From a marine actinobacterium PHSC20C1 (GTDB taxonomy: Bacteria > Actinomycetota > Actinomycetes > Actinomycetales > Microbacteriaceae), in contig CH672415.1 of the NCBI GenBank assembly GCA_000153145.1, positions 313,854 through 377,853 of the forward strand: a DNA stretch of 64,000 bases. The letters run 5' to 3'. The notes below the pieces were generated by a model, which saw only the letters and a list, made by a program, of their open reading frames with translations, did not search any database and had not been told where the DNA came from. How positions within the stretch are numbered: the stretch's first letter is position 1; the number at the start of each line of letters is the position of its first letter. This document shows positions 27,165 to 38,150 of the stretch, piece after piece. The position numbers and the translations under genes were made by a program.

Positions 27165-27584
27165 CTACTTGTTGCTGGCACCCTCGATGGCTACTAAAGC
27201 GGCACGAAGTCGTTCGTCCGCTTGATCGGCAACGGCCTGAACTGCCGCGACATCGCTCAGTTGAACCATGGTCTGGGGATTAATCGCTTGAACCGTTGTC
27301 GACTCGGCCGACGGGCTTCGTCGGATGACGACGTTGCAGGGCAGTAGTAGTCCCATGTTGGGGTCGGCGGCGAGAGCTTGTTCTGCGAGGGCAGGGTTGC
27401 AGGCGCCCAAGATGAGGTAGTCACCGATCGTGTCCGCGCTTTCAGCGCCGAGCTTCGTGTGGAAGGTCGCCCGGATGTCGATTTCGGTCAGAACGCCGAA
27501 CCCTTGGTTTGCTAGTTCTTGTTTCGTCGCGGAGATTGCTTCCTCGTAGGGTAGCGAGACGGTGACGGTGTGCGCATAGTTCAT
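27165..27584 (-). CDS. DUF302 family protein
   Basis: 139 residues. N-terminus HTVTVSLPYEEAISATKQELANQGFGVLTEIDIRATFHTKLG matches the DUF302 pattern; the rest contains YLILGACNPALAEQALAADPNMGLLLPCNVVIRRS with the family cysteines (ACNP and LPCNV), which may bind a metal. The start is 16 nt from the stop of the multicopper oxidase gene on the same strand, so it is the third gene of the cassette. DUF302 proteins are often found near metal-resistance genes. Its stop faces the tlyA stop with 22 nt between. No function is established. Confidence 0.88.
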   Translation of the reverse strand: MNYAHTVTVSLPYEEAISATKQELANQGFGVLTEIDIRATFHTKLGAESADTIGDYLILGACNPALAEQALAADPNMGLLLPCNVVIRRSPSAESTTVQAINPQTMVQLSDVAAVQAVADQADERLRAALVAIEGASNK

Positions 27585-27600
27585 GGTTGTCTCCTTAGTG

Positions 27601-29067
27601 CTAGTTCGCGGCGATGATTCCCATCATCCCGTTGTCTTCGTGGTCAAGAATGTGGCAGTGGTAGACGGTTTTTCCGCCAAAATCTTCAAACGCGATCCGC
27701 ACGCGCGTTGTGCTGCGTGCGGGGACGTTGACGACGTCCTGCCACATGATCGAGTCGACGGGCTGCCCATCCTGTTCAATGATTTGCATTGGCCACACGT
27801 GCAGGTGCAGTGGATGATCGAGCGTGCTGGTGTTTGTCAGCAGCCACTCCTCAACGCTGTCGAACTGGACTGTGGTGTCGATGCGCTCAGCATCAAATTG
27901 GCGGCCGTTGATTGTGGGTGACATCATGCCAGCGCCCATCCCGCCACCCATTCCCATTGCGAAGACTAGCTCGCGCTTAGCTGTTGTCGGTGCGATGCGA
28001 AGGTCACGCTGGGCCGGTTGGCTCGGGATAGCCGACTGTGCAACGACGGCATCGCCGGCCACGCTAAAGGTGGCCAGCGCGACTTCTTCGCCGCTGCGAA
28101 AGTTGCCGCCGCCCATCATCATTCCGTCAGCCGAGCCGCGGTCGTAAGAGAGGGCACGCAGTGTGGACGTGCCAAGGCTGCTGGTGACGAGAAGGTCTGC
28201 CCGGTTGCCCGGTGCCAGCACGATCTCATCGATTTCCTGCGGGCTCTCGAATCGTCCGGAGTCGATACCGAGCAATGTCAGCTGTTGCCCATCGAGACGC
28301 AGTCGCAGATAGCGGGACACGCTGGCATTGATGATGCGCCAGCGCTCACGTTCGCCGGGGAGCGCCACCAGGTCTGGGGTGAGCTGTCCATTGACGAGAA
28401 CGAGGTCACCCTCGCGCCCAGTCATTTCGTCCATCGGTGAGGCCGCAGGAATGTTTCCGCTGGAGTTCAGGGAGATGTCAGAAATGACGAGGAGGCGCTC
28501 TCGATCAGCGGGGATCGATTCGGGGTCTTCAACGATGATGGCTCCGTAAAGTCCGCCAAACACTTGCTCAGCGACGAAGCCGTGGAGGTGCGGGTGATAC
28601 CAGTACACCCCGGGGGGATGATCGGCTGGCAATTCATATTGGTAGTCGAAAGAGTCTCCCGCTGCGACGGTGACGAACATGTTGTCGCTCTTGTTCTCGG
28701 GGGAGACGTGGAGCCCGTGCACGTGCAGGTTGCTTGGGTCTGCTAAACCGTTCTTCAGACTGACTCTGAGGGTGTCTCCGGCGCGAACGCGCAGGGTGGG
28801 GCCGGGTACACCACCGTTATAGCTCAGAGCATTTACGTCACGGCCGGCGATTGACACCCGCTGGCGGGAGGATTCGAGGTCAACGCTGAGTGCGCCATTG
28901 GCGCTTCGAAGCTCTATTGGCTCCGTGAAGGTGCTTCCCGACACCGTCCCTGCCGACGAGACTGATGAGAAACCTTGATTGAGAAAGAACCCGGTTCCGC
29001 CCACAGCGACGCTGGCAACCCCTGCTCCGCCGAGGATCAGGGCGTTACGTCGGCTGATTTCAGGCAT
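27601..29067 (-). CDS. Multicopper oxidase (CueO/CotA/laccase-like), Tat-exported
   Basis: 488 residues. The N-terminus has a twin-arginine signal (SRRNALILGGAG and a hydrophobic stretch), so it folds in the cytoplasm and acts outside the membrane. Three cupredoxin domains are visible with the copper ligands HVHGLH, WYHPHLHG, HPLHLHVWP and the last motif YHCHILDHEDNGMM. A methionine- and glycine-rich loop (MGMGGGMGAGMM near residue 375) resembles the Met-rich copper sensors of CueO. It likely oxidises Cu(I) or phenols and protects from copper. It overlaps the upstream SHOCT gene by one base and sits downstream of a CsoR-like operator. Bilirubin-oxidase-like enzymes have the same motifs, so the substrate is uncertain. 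Confidence 0.92.
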   Translation of the reverse strand: MPEISRRNALILGGAGVASVAVGGTGFFLNQGFSSVSSAGTVSGSTFTEPIELRSANGALSVDLESSRQRVSIAGRDVNALSYNGGVPGPTLRVRAGDTLRVSLKNGLADPSNLHVHGLHVSPENKSDNMFVTVAAGDSFDYQYELPADHPPGVYWYHPHLHGFVAEQVFGGLYGAIIVEDPESIPADRERLLVISDISLNSSGNIPAASPMDEMTGREGDLVLVNGQLTPDLVALPGERERWRIINASVSRYLRLRLDGQQLTLLGIDSGRFESPQEIDEIVLAPGNRADLLVTSSLGTSTLRALSYDRGSADGMMMGGGNFRSGEEVALATFSVAGDAVVAQSAIPSQPAQRDLRIAPTTAKRELVFAMGMGGGMGAGMMSPTINGRQFDAERIDTTVQFDSVEEWLLTNTSTLDHPLHLHVWPMQIIEQDGQPVDSIMWQDVVNVPARSTTRVRIAFEDFGGKTVYHCHILDHEDNGMMGIIAAN

Positions 29068-29318
29068 TAACGAGACTCGTCAAGTACCCGAAGTTGTTCT
29101 CGGTACTGTTCTGCGGTGAGTTCCCCACGCGCGAATCGCTCTTCGAGGATTCGCTTGGCACCGGAGGAGTCAGCGTGTCTCAGATCTGGTGCTGATTCAT
29201 TGCGGCTCGAGGTCTTTGACGCCAAGCGAACAACAACATAGACGAGTAGCGCGATGCCGACGAGCGCCAGCAGCCCATAGCCCCAAGCCCATCCCATATT
29301 TCCGTAGCCCCACATCAT
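29067..29318 (-). CDS. SHOCT-domain membrane protein
   Basis: About 83 residues from ATG at 29318 (MMWGYGNMGWAWGYG...). One membrane helix (GLLALVGIALLVYVVVRLA) and a C-terminal SHOCT domain (AKRILEERFARGELTAEQYREQLRVLDE), an oligomerization module with the usual ERFARGEIxxEEYxxxL pattern. The N-terminal Met/Trp/Gly-rich segment is common in small proteins next to copper-handling genes. A longer frame is open to 29441, but that part would cover the CsoR-like operator, so the shorter start is preferred. First gene of the cassette SHOCT-oxidase-DUF302. Confidence 0.85.
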   Translation of the reverse strand: MMWGYGNMGWAWGYGLLALVGIALLVYVVVRLASKTSSRNESAPDLRHADSSGAKRILEERFARGELTAEQYREQLRVLDESR

Positions 29319-29361
29319 CAGATTTGGTTCCTCTCGCTCGGGTCGTGCCGTGAACGCCACA

Positions 29362-29377
29362 ATACCCCCGGAGGTAT
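29362..29377 (-). promoter_or_regulatory. CsoR-like operator upstream of the copper cassette
   Basis: ATACCCCCGGAGGTAT, a near-perfect palindrome (one mismatch pair: CCCCC against GGAGG), of the ATACCCC...GGGGTAT kind bound by CsoR/RcnR-family copper repressors. It stands 44 bp upstream of the SHOCT gene start and fits copper-induced expression of this cassette. No csoR gene lies in the window. Confidence 0.6.
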
Positions 29378-29483
29378 ACAGGATGCTGTGTGCGAACTGA
29401 TTCGGCGCCACAGCGAGAGTTGCCGGCATCCGCTGGAGCAATATCCCCAGAATCGCGCGCGGGGCGCACTTGGCGGCAGGAAT

Positions 29484-29523
29484 CCGACAGAATGGTTAAC
29501 ACAGGTTTTTGCGATCGCGTTGA
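29484..29523 (+). repeat. Diverged copy of the tlyA 3' end (33 of 40 bases match)
   Basis: Bases 29484-29523 align without gaps to 27101-27140, with seven mismatches. Translated in the tlyA frame it reads NPTEWLTQVFAIA, against NPTEWITQVSAIA at the end of TlyA, and the frame continues to a TGA just before nadK. The remnant lies where tlyA would end if the copper cassette were absent, that is, directly before nadK. Confidence 0.7.
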
Positions 29524-29562
29524 GCGCGCTACGAATCAATCACGACGAATGAGAGGTGCACG

Positions 29563-30507
29563 GTGCAGTCCGAGAACTCTCATGCTTCCGATCGCCACAT
29601 CCTAGTAATTGCACACACTGGTCGCGCCGAATCGTTGACCGCCGCAATTTCGGTGTGCCGTCAGCTCATTAGCGCCGGAATCGTGCCCGTGCTGGCGCCG
29701 GACAGCTACGAGACTATTCTCCAGGCCGAGCCGAGCCTTGCTCCCGTGTCGAGACTCGGCAATGAGGTCGAAACAGGCGAACTCGAACTCGTGATCGTTT
29801 TGGGCGGCGACGGAACGATCCTTCGTGCTGCGGAGCTGACGCGTGGGTGCAGTGCACCGCTACTCGGCGTCAATCTGGGCCACGTCGGGTTCCTGGCAGA
29901 AAGCGAGCGCGAAGAACTCACGTCCACCGTCGAGCGTGCGCTTGCGCGGGACTATCTCGTCGAAGAGCGCATGACGCTCTCCGTGCGGGTAAAAGTCGAT
30001 TCCGAGGTCGTCTACGAAACGTGGGCCCTCAACGAGGCCACGGTCGAGAAGGCGAGCCGAGAGCGGATGCTCGAAGTCGTGATCGAGGTTGACGGCCGCC
30101 CCCTCTCATCCTTCGGCTGCGACGGCGTTGTTATGTCGACCCCAACCGGTTCAACTGCGTACTCCTTCTCGGCAGGCGGGCCCATCGTCTGGCCGAGCCT
30201 CGACGCACTCTTGCTTGTGCCGCTTAGCGCACATGCGCTCTTCGCCCGTCCGATCGTTGTAGGACCGGATTCCGCACTTGCCGTCGAAGTTATGGACCGC
30301 AACATGGGAATCGGAGTTCTCTGGTGTGACGGCCGTCGTGCCTTTGATCTACCGCGCGGAGCTCGAGTCGTTGTGAGACGCTCGCCCGTTCCCGTTCGCC
30401 TCGCACGACTCTCGCAAGGGCCGTTTACTGACCGGCTCGTCGAGAAGTTCAATTTGCCAGTGTACGGATGGCGCGGCCCAGCTTCGGAGGAGGGGCCCAA
30501 CTCGTGA
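29563..30507 (+). CDS. nadK: NAD kinase
   Basis: Phosphorylates NAD+ to NADP+ with ATP or polyphosphate. 314 residues from GTG at 29563. The family motif VLGGDGTILRAAE (the catalytic Asp in GGDG) begins near residue 73, then GVNLGHVGFLAE, the NE-type motif ALNEATVEK and GCDGVVMSTPTGSTAYSFSAGGPIVWPSLDALLLVPLSAHALFARPIVV, all typical. The N-terminal part has the usual extension of actinobacterial enzymes. Its stop overlaps the recN start (GTGA). In related genomes it follows tlyA directly. Confidence 0.95.
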   Translation: MQSENSHASDRHILVIAHTGRAESLTAAISVCRQLISAGIVPVLAPDSYETILQAEPSLAPVSRLGNEVETGELELVIVLGGDGTILRAAELTRGCSAPLLGVNLGHVGFLAESEREELTSTVERALARDYLVEERMTLSVRVKVDSEVVYETWALNEATVEKASRERMLEVVIEVDGRPLSSFGCDGVVMSTPTGSTAYSFSAGGPIVWPSLDALLLVPLSAHALFARPIVVGPDSALAVEVMDRNMGIGVLWCDGRRAFDLPRGARVVVRRSPVPVRLARLSQGPFTDRLVEKFNLPVYGWRGPASEEGPNS

Positions 30508-32210
30508 TTGAAGAGATCTCCATTCGCGACCTCGGTGTCATTGCGTCAGCACGATTACCACTCGGTCCAGGGTTTACCGCGCTCACCGGCGAGACCGGTG
30601 CCGGAAAGACGATGGTCGTTACTGCGCTCGGCCTTTTGTTAGGAGAGCGAGCAGATGCTGCTGCCATCCGCGCGAATAGCGAGCAAGCGTCCGTCGAAGG
30701 TCGGTGGCTGATCGACCCGCAGTCGGCGGTGGCGGAACGTGTGCGCGATGCCGGAGGCGACCTTGACGATGGCGAACTGTTGCTCGTTCGAACGGTCGCG
30801 CGCGAAGGACGTAGTCGTGCCGTAGTTGGAGGGCGAAGCGCACCCGTGGGTGTACTCACCGAACTCGGCGATCAACTCGTTGTCGTTCATGGTCAGTCTG
30901 AACAAATACGGCTCAAATCGGCAACAGCACAACGCAATGCGCTCGACCGATTTGCGGGTGCAGAACTGGCGACGGTTCTCGGGCAGTATCAAACGGTGTT
31001 CCGTCGCTGGCAGTCTACCCAAGGCGAACTCGATGTGCTCGTGGCAGAGAGTGACCTTCGCAGTCGCGAGGCCGAGGAGCTTCGAGTTGCGATTGACGAA
31101 ATTGAAGCAGCAGAAGTGCGCCGTGGCGAAGACGTCGAACTTGCCGAACGTGCTGACCGCCTTGCCAACCTCGAAGGCCTTCGGCTTGCGGCCGAGGGTG
31201 CCCACGCGGTGCTATCGGCGGATGCTGTTGACGAGGGCTCCGATGTTGTTGCTCTGCTTGCCACGGCCCAACGAGGGCTCGAGCGGGTCTCAGAACATGA
31301 TGCGCAACTCGCATCAATTGCCGAAGCGTTGGCGGCAGCATCCATCACTCTCGGAGAAATTTCGACAGACCTTTCTGGCTATCTTGCCGGGTTGGATTCC
31401 GATGGCAGCCGAGAACTCGAACAGGTTGAAGAGCGGCGCAGTCAGCTTTCCGCCCTCGTCCGCAAGCACGGTGTGAGCCTCGACGATGTCGTCGACGTGC
31501 TCGATACCGGTAGCCAGCGCTTGCTTGAGCTCGACAATGACTCCACCCGCATCGATGAACTGCGCGCGCAGGTCGATGCTGATCAGGCAGAACTTATAGC
31601 CCTCGCGGCGAACGTAAGTGAAGTGCGTGCGCGCAGTGCCGCACGACTCTCCGCTGAAGTTACCGGAGAGCTCACGCAACTGGCCATGGCCAACGCGGAA
31701 ATCATTGTCACGGTCGAAGACCGCAGTGACTATTCGCTGAGTGGCAAAGACGAAGTTTCTATTTTGCTGTGTCCGCATCCAGGCGCACCACCGCGCCCGC
31801 TCGGTAAAGGCGCATCGGGGGGAGAGCTCTCGCGCGTCATGCTCGCCATCGAAGTCGTCATTGCCGGTAACGATCCAGTACCCACCTTCATCTTTGACGA
31901 AGTGGATGCCGGAGTCGGCGGTGCTGCCGCCATCGAGATCGGTAAGCGGTTGGCTCAGCTCAGCCGCACCGCCCAAGTAATCGTTGTCACCCACCTCGCA
32001 CAGGTCGCCGCGTTTGCAGACAATCACCTCAGCGTCATCAAGGGCGACGACGGCTCGGTTACGGCATCCAGCGTTCACAAACTTGAGGGCGAAGCACGAA
32101 TCGCAGAGATGGCCAGACTGCTCTCGGGCCTGCCAGATTCTGAATCGGGACTAGCCCATGCGCGCGAGCTCATCCAGACCGCGCACGAACTTGAACACGC
32201 AAGCCGCTAG
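30504..32210 (+). CDS. recN: DNA repair protein RecN
   Basis: SMC-like ATPase that acts in recombinational repair of double-strand breaks. 568 residues from GTG 30504. N-terminal globular half with Walker A GETGAGKTM (about residues 30-38), a central coiled coil (about 150-370, rich in Glu, Arg, Leu, with heptads and a shorter hinge part) and a C-terminal half with the ABC signature GASGGELSRVMLAIE, Walker B TFIFDEVDAGVGG and the VTHLAQVAAFADNH switch. Overlaps the nadK stop by four bases and so belongs to the same transcript. Confidence 0.94.
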   Translation: MIEEISIRDLGVIASARLPLGPGFTALTGETGAGKTMVVTALGLLLGERADAAAIRANSEQASVEGRWLIDPQSAVAERVRDAGGDLDDGELLLVRTVAREGRSRAVVGGRSAPVGVLTELGDQLVVVHGQSEQIRLKSATAQRNALDRFAGAELATVLGQYQTVFRRWQSTQGELDVLVAESDLRSREAEELRVAIDEIEAAEVRRGEDVELAERADRLANLEGLRLAAEGAHAVLSADAVDEGSDVVALLATAQRGLERVSEHDAQLASIAEALAAASITLGEISTDLSGYLAGLDSDGSRELEQVEERRSQLSALVRKHGVSLDDVVDVLDTGSQRLLELDNDSTRIDELRAQVDADQAELIALAANVSEVRARSAARLSAEVTGELTQLAMANAEIIVTVEDRSDYSLSGKDEVSILLCPHPGAPPRPLGKGASGGELSRVMLAIEVVIAGNDPVPTFIFDEVDAGVGGAAAIEIGKRLAQLSRTAQVIVVTHLAQVAAFADNHLSVIKGDDGSVTASSVHKLEGEARIAEMARLLSGLPDSESGLAHARELIQTAHELEHASR

Positions 32211-32316
32211 CTCACGAAGCCCTCGGCAGTGAGTGACGCTCACCTCGAAACGGTCTTAAGCCGATAACGAAACGCGCTGTGGCGGCGACAGGAACGTCAG
32301 TCGTGGGATACGATAG

Positions 32317-34645
<2,329 letters not shown>

Positions 34646-34668
34646 CCACACGCGGGCAGCTGAGACAG

Positions 34669-35604
34669 ATGAGTGAGTCGACACGAAGCGGAGCAGGCAC
34701 TGCGCTTGCGGTCGCCTCAGAACGCTTTCTCCGGCATCTAGCGATTGAACGCGGTCTCTCGCAGAACACTTTGGCGGCGTACCGCCGCGATCTTGACTCT
34801 TATTTGGGGTTCTTGAGCGAGCGTGACCTCGCTGAACCGTCCGCAATTACAGCGGATGACGTTGCTGCTTTTGCGCACAGCTTGCGTGTCGACCCGGAGC
34901 GTCCGCTCGCGGCCTCATCCGTTGCTCGAATGTTGTCGACCGTGCGTGGACTGCACACGTTCTTTGTTGATGAGTCCCTCGTGAGCGACGATGTTGCGCA
35001 CAAGGTGGCGATTCCGAAGCAAACGATGCGGCTGCCGAAAGCGATCACGATCGAGCAAATGTCGTCAGTGCTGGCGTCGTTCGCTGGGGATGATGTGGTT
35101 TCGTTGCGGAATACGGCGCTGCTTGAACTTCTCTACGCTACGGGGGCGCGCGTCTCAGAAGTTACAGCGCTCAACGTCGACGACATGATCGACGGTGACG
35201 TTGTCCGTCTTCTTGGAAAGGGCAACAAGCAGCGCATAGTGCCCGTCGGTAGTTTCGCCCAAGCAGCCATTGAGAAGTATCTCGTGCGTTCTCGGCCTGT
35301 GCTTTCCGCGAAGGGCACAGCAACCCCCGCGCTCTTCTTGGGGGCGCGCGGGGCACGGTTGTCTCGCCAGAACGTGTGGTTGATCATCCAGTCGGCAGCT
35401 GAACGCGTGAATCTCGGTTTAGATATTTCACCGCACACGTTTCGGCACTCATTTGCGACGCACCTCTTGTCGGGTGGCGCCGACGTTCGCGTAGTGCAAG
35501 AACTACTCGGACACTCGTCTGTCGCGACGACGCAGATTTACACGCTGGTGACGGCAGATACCCTGCGCGATATGTATACGACGGCGCATCCACGCGCCCG
35601 ATAG
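34669..35604 (+). CDS. xerD: Tyrosine recombinase XerD
   Basis: Site-specific recombinase that resolves chromosome dimers at dif together with XerC. 311 residues from ATG 34669 (a frame is open upstream to 34612 inside the Nudix gene). N-terminal SAM-like core-binding domain (about residues 15-105, with GLSQNTLAAYRRDLDSYLGFL), then the catalytic domain with the active residues visible in ATGARVSE (Arg), GKGNKQR (Lys), HTFRHSFATHLLSGG (His and Arg), LGHSSVATTQIYT (His and Tyr nucleophile). All are intact. Part of the chromosome-segregation cluster with parA and scpAB, so it is the core XerD and not a mobile-element integrase. Confidence 0.93.
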   Translation: MSESTRSGAGTALAVASERFLRHLAIERGLSQNTLAAYRRDLDSYLGFLSERDLAEPSAITADDVAAFAHSLRVDPERPLAASSVARMLSTVRGLHTFFVDESLVSDDVAHKVAIPKQTMRLPKAITIEQMSSVLASFAGDDVVSLRNTALLELLYATGARVSEVTALNVDDMIDGDVVRLLGKGNKQRIVPVGSFAQAAIEKYLVRSRPVLSAKGTATPALFLGARGARLSRQNVWLIIQSAAERVNLGLDISPHTFRHSFATHLLSGGADVRVVQELLGHSSVATTQIYTLVTADTLRDMYTTAHPRAR

Positions 35605-35739
35605 TCGCCTTTCTGAGCGCTGTTGGCGCTGCTGTGAGCTCGTTGGCCCGCGTGTCGCCCCGCCAAACCCTCAACCTTTGGTAGAGGTGACCCTGCCGTG
35701 TCCGCGCGTGGGAGCACAGAGAGTGACGGATGCGCGTCG

Positions 35740-35745
35740 TAAACT
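35740..35745 (+). promoter_or_regulatory. Putative -10 box for the parA-scpAB-rluB-tyrA-cmk-der run
   Basis: TAAACT ends 6 nt before the ATG of parA, so transcription probably starts at or next to the A of the start codon. No clear -35. The 147-nt gap before parA has no other feature I can support. Confidence 0.45.
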
Positions 35746-35751
35746 TTTGGC

Positions 35752-36639
35752 ATGACAGCACAGCGTGAAATCAAATCAACGCTGGCAGGGTTGGATGTTC
35801 AGGCAATGGGCCCAACCGGCCGGCCGCTCACCAATTTTCCGGAGCCGCCCCCACTGACCGGGCACGGTCCGGCACGCATTATTTCGCTGTGCAATCAAAA
35901 GGGTGGCGTCGGTAAGACAACCACGACGATCAATTTGGGCGCAGCGTTCGCTGAGTACGGTCGTCGCGTGCTCGCGATTGACTTCGATCCTCAAGGCGCG
36001 CTCTCGGCGGGCCTCGGCGTGCCGACCCACGATGTGCCTACGATTTACGACCTGCTGTTGGGCACAATCAAGAATCCCGCAGAAGCAATCGTTCACACGA
36101 GTGTTCCCGGGCTTGACGTCATCCCCGCAAACATTGACCTATCCGCCGCAGAGGTCCACCTCGTCAACGAGGTCGCTCGCGAAACAATCCTGGCCCGCGT
36201 TTTGCGCAAGGTCAGCGATCAGTACGACGTCATCCTCATCGACTGCCAGCCTTCGCTTGGATTGCTGACCGTCAATGCTTTGACTGCCGCACACGGTGTG
36301 CTTATTCCCCTCGAGTGCGAATTCTTCGCCCTCCGTGGAGTTGCGCTGCTGGTTGAAACCATCGAAAAGGTTCAGGATCGCCTGAACCCCGCCATCAAAC
36401 TCGACGGTATTTTGGCCACGATGTTTGATGCGCGAACGCTGCACTCGCGTGAAGTTCTTGAGCGCGTCGTCGAGAACTTCGGTGATGACGTCTTGGAAAC
36501 CGTGATCGGTCGCACCGTCAAGTTCCCTGACGCGAGCGTCGCCGGAGCCCCCATCACCACTTTTGCTCCAGAACATTCCGCAGCGCACTCCTACCGTCAG
36601 GTCGCGCGAGAGCTGATCGCCCGTGGCGCCGTCGCCTAG
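35752..36639 (+). CDS. ParA family chromosome-partitioning ATPase
   Basis: 295 residues. Deviant Walker A KGGVGKTTTTINLGA near residue 50, the Walker A' DFDPQGALSAGLG, Walker B LIDCQPSLGLLTVNAL and the downstream REVLERVVENFGDDV region. A 40-residue N-terminal tail precedes the core. This is the second ParA of actinobacteria that sits upstream of scpA-scpB, not the ori-proximal parAB pair; no parB is adjacent. It probably helps chromosome segregation together with condensin. The stop overlaps scpA by 17 bases. Confidence 0.9.
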   Translation: MTAQREIKSTLAGLDVQAMGPTGRPLTNFPEPPPLTGHGPARIISLCNQKGGVGKTTTTINLGAAFAEYGRRVLAIDFDPQGALSAGLGVPTHDVPTIYDLLLGTIKNPAEAIVHTSVPGLDVIPANIDLSAAEVHLVNEVARETILARVLRKVSDQYDVILIDCQPSLGLLTVNALTAAHGVLIPLECEFFALRGVALLVETIEKVQDRLNPAIKLDGILATMFDARTLHSREVLERVVENFGDDVLETVIGRTVKFPDASVAGAPITTFAPEHSAAHSYRQVARELIARGAVA

Positions 36640-37471
36640 CGACGTGGAAGAGACCCAGTCGCCCGCACCGGGTTTCTCGGTCTCGCTCAATAACTTCAAC
36701 GGGCCGTTTGACCTGCTGCTTTCTCTCATCACGAAGCACGAGCTCGACATCACCGAGGTTTCGCTCTCCAGAATCACGGATGAATTTATTGCGTACCTGC
36801 GCAATTTCGAATCCGCTGGTGATGGCGCTGGTGACGGAATCGACGAACTCGATCAAGCCAGCGAGTTTCTCGTGGTCGCGGCGACCCTGCTCGACCTCAA
36901 GGTTGCAGGCCTGCTTCCTCAGGGTGAACTGGTGGATGCCGAAGACTTTGCGCTACTCGAGGCTCGCGATCTGCTCTTTGCGCGACTGCTTCAGTACCGC
37001 GCATTCAAGCAAGCCAGTGACTGGTTCGGTGGACACTTCGAAACCGAGTCGACGCGCACTGTGCGTTCGGTGCGCTTGGAAGAGAAGTTCCGTACGCAAA
37101 CTCCCGAGCTCGTGTGGACGCTCAGTCTCGACGACTTTGCTGCGCTGGCAACACTCGCATTCACGCCGCGTGAGATCCCCAGCGTTGGCCTTGATCATTT
37201 GCACGCACCACTCATCAGCATCCGCGAGCAGGCTGCCCATGTCGTTGCCATGCTGCGGTCAGGGGAGCCGATGACGTTCCGGCAACTTATCGCCAGCGCG
37301 GAACTGAAGGGCGTGATTGTTGCCCGCTTTTTGGCCGTGTTGGAGCTGTACCGCGACTCAAATGTGGCCTTTGAACAGATTGAACCGCTCGGTGAACTGA
37401 CTGTGCGTTGGACGGCGCAGCACTGGTCAGACGATAGCCTCGCTAATCTGGGAGCTGACTATGGAAACTAA
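36623..37471 (+). CDS. scpA: Segregation and condensation protein A
   Basis: Kleisin subunit of the SMC-ScpAB condensin; it bridges the SMC heads. 282 residues. The N-terminus VSLNNFNGPFDLLLSLITKHELDITEVSLSRITDEFIAYL is the typical SMC-neck-binding helix bundle; the middle has ASEFLVVAATLLDLKVAGLLP and a helical linker; the C-terminal winged-helix part (VIVARFLAVLELYRDSNVAFEQIEPLGELTVRW) binds the SMC cap. Overlaps parA by 17 and scpB by 11 bases, so all are co-translated. Confidence 0.93.
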   Translation: MAPSPSDVEETQSPAPGFSVSLNNFNGPFDLLLSLITKHELDITEVSLSRITDEFIAYLRNFESAGDGAGDGIDELDQASEFLVVAATLLDLKVAGLLPQGELVDAEDFALLEARDLLFARLLQYRAFKQASDWFGGHFETESTRTVRSVRLEEKFRTQTPELVWTLSLDDFAALATLAFTPREIPSVGLDHLHAPLISIREQAAHVVAMLRSGEPMTFRQLIASAELKGVIVARFLAVLELYRDSNVAFEQIEPLGELTVRWTAQHWSDDSLANLGADYGN

Positions 37472-38150
37472 CGCTGCATTTACCGACACGGCAACCGAAG
37501 AGCTCGTGACTGAATCAACGGTCACTGAGACCCCGGTTGCTGAGCCAGCGACCGAGCCGACGATCGAGCCGTCGACCGAGAAGCTAGAGTCTGGTCCCGT
37601 TGTCGACCTTGCTCGTGGACTCGAAGCGATCTTCATGGTGGCTGACGAGCCGCAAAGCTTGGTCAGTCTTGCGACCGCGCTCAATGCGCCCGTCGCTGAA
37701 ATTCGCAAAACGATTACCCTGCTGCGTGCCGATTTTGACGGCGAAGGTGATGGGCCACGTCGTGGCTTCGAGCTGCGCGAAGTTGGCGGCGGATGGCGCA
37801 TTTACGTGCGCTCAGATTACGACGCTGCTGTGCGCGACTTCGTTTTCACGCAGAACCCTTCGCGATTGAGTCAAGCGGCGCTTGAGACTCTCGCCGTTAT
37901 TGCCTACAAGCAACCGATCAGCAGGGGAGCGGTCGCCGCGGTCCGCGCTGTTAACGTTGACTCCGTCGTGCGCACGCTGCTGGGCAGAGGACTTATTACG
38001 GAGGCGTTTACCGACAACGAGACGGGCGCCATCCATTACGAAACAACGGAGCTCATGCTCGTGCAGTTGGGAATCAATTCCATTGCCGAGCTGCCTCCGA
38101 TCTCGCCGCTGTTATCTGATGGTTCGGATGGTTTTGATGAACAACGCTAA
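37461..38150 (+). CDS. scpB: Segregation and condensation protein B
   Basis: Partner of ScpA in bacterial condensin. 229 residues; the first 50 are rich in Thr, Glu, Val and Pro with repeated TES/EPS strings, probably disordered. The core has two winged-helix domains: LARGLEAIFMVADEPQSLVSLATALNAPVAEIRKTITLLRADF, then the conserved SQAALETLAVIAYKQPISRGAVAAVRAVNVDSVVRTLLGRGLI. Ends in a short Ser/Asp-rich tail. The stop lies after the rluB start, so translation is coupled. Confidence 0.93.
   Translation: METNAAFTDTATEELVTESTVTETPVAEPATEPTIEPSTEKLESGPVVDLARGLEAIFMVADEPQSLVSLATALNAPVAEIRKTITLLRADFDGEGDGPRRGFELREVGGGWRIYVRSDYDAAVRDFVFTQNPSRLSQAALETLAVIAYKQPISRGAVAAVRAVNVDSVVRTLLGRGLITEAFTDNETGAIHYETTELMLVQLGINSIAELPPISPLLSDGSDGFDEQR

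Noticed and set aside
34669-35604. XerD-like gene as integrase of a mobile element
   Set aside because: It is flanked by pyrG/nudix and parA/scpAB in the conserved core order, far from the tRNA scars; it is the chromosomal dimer-resolution recombinase.
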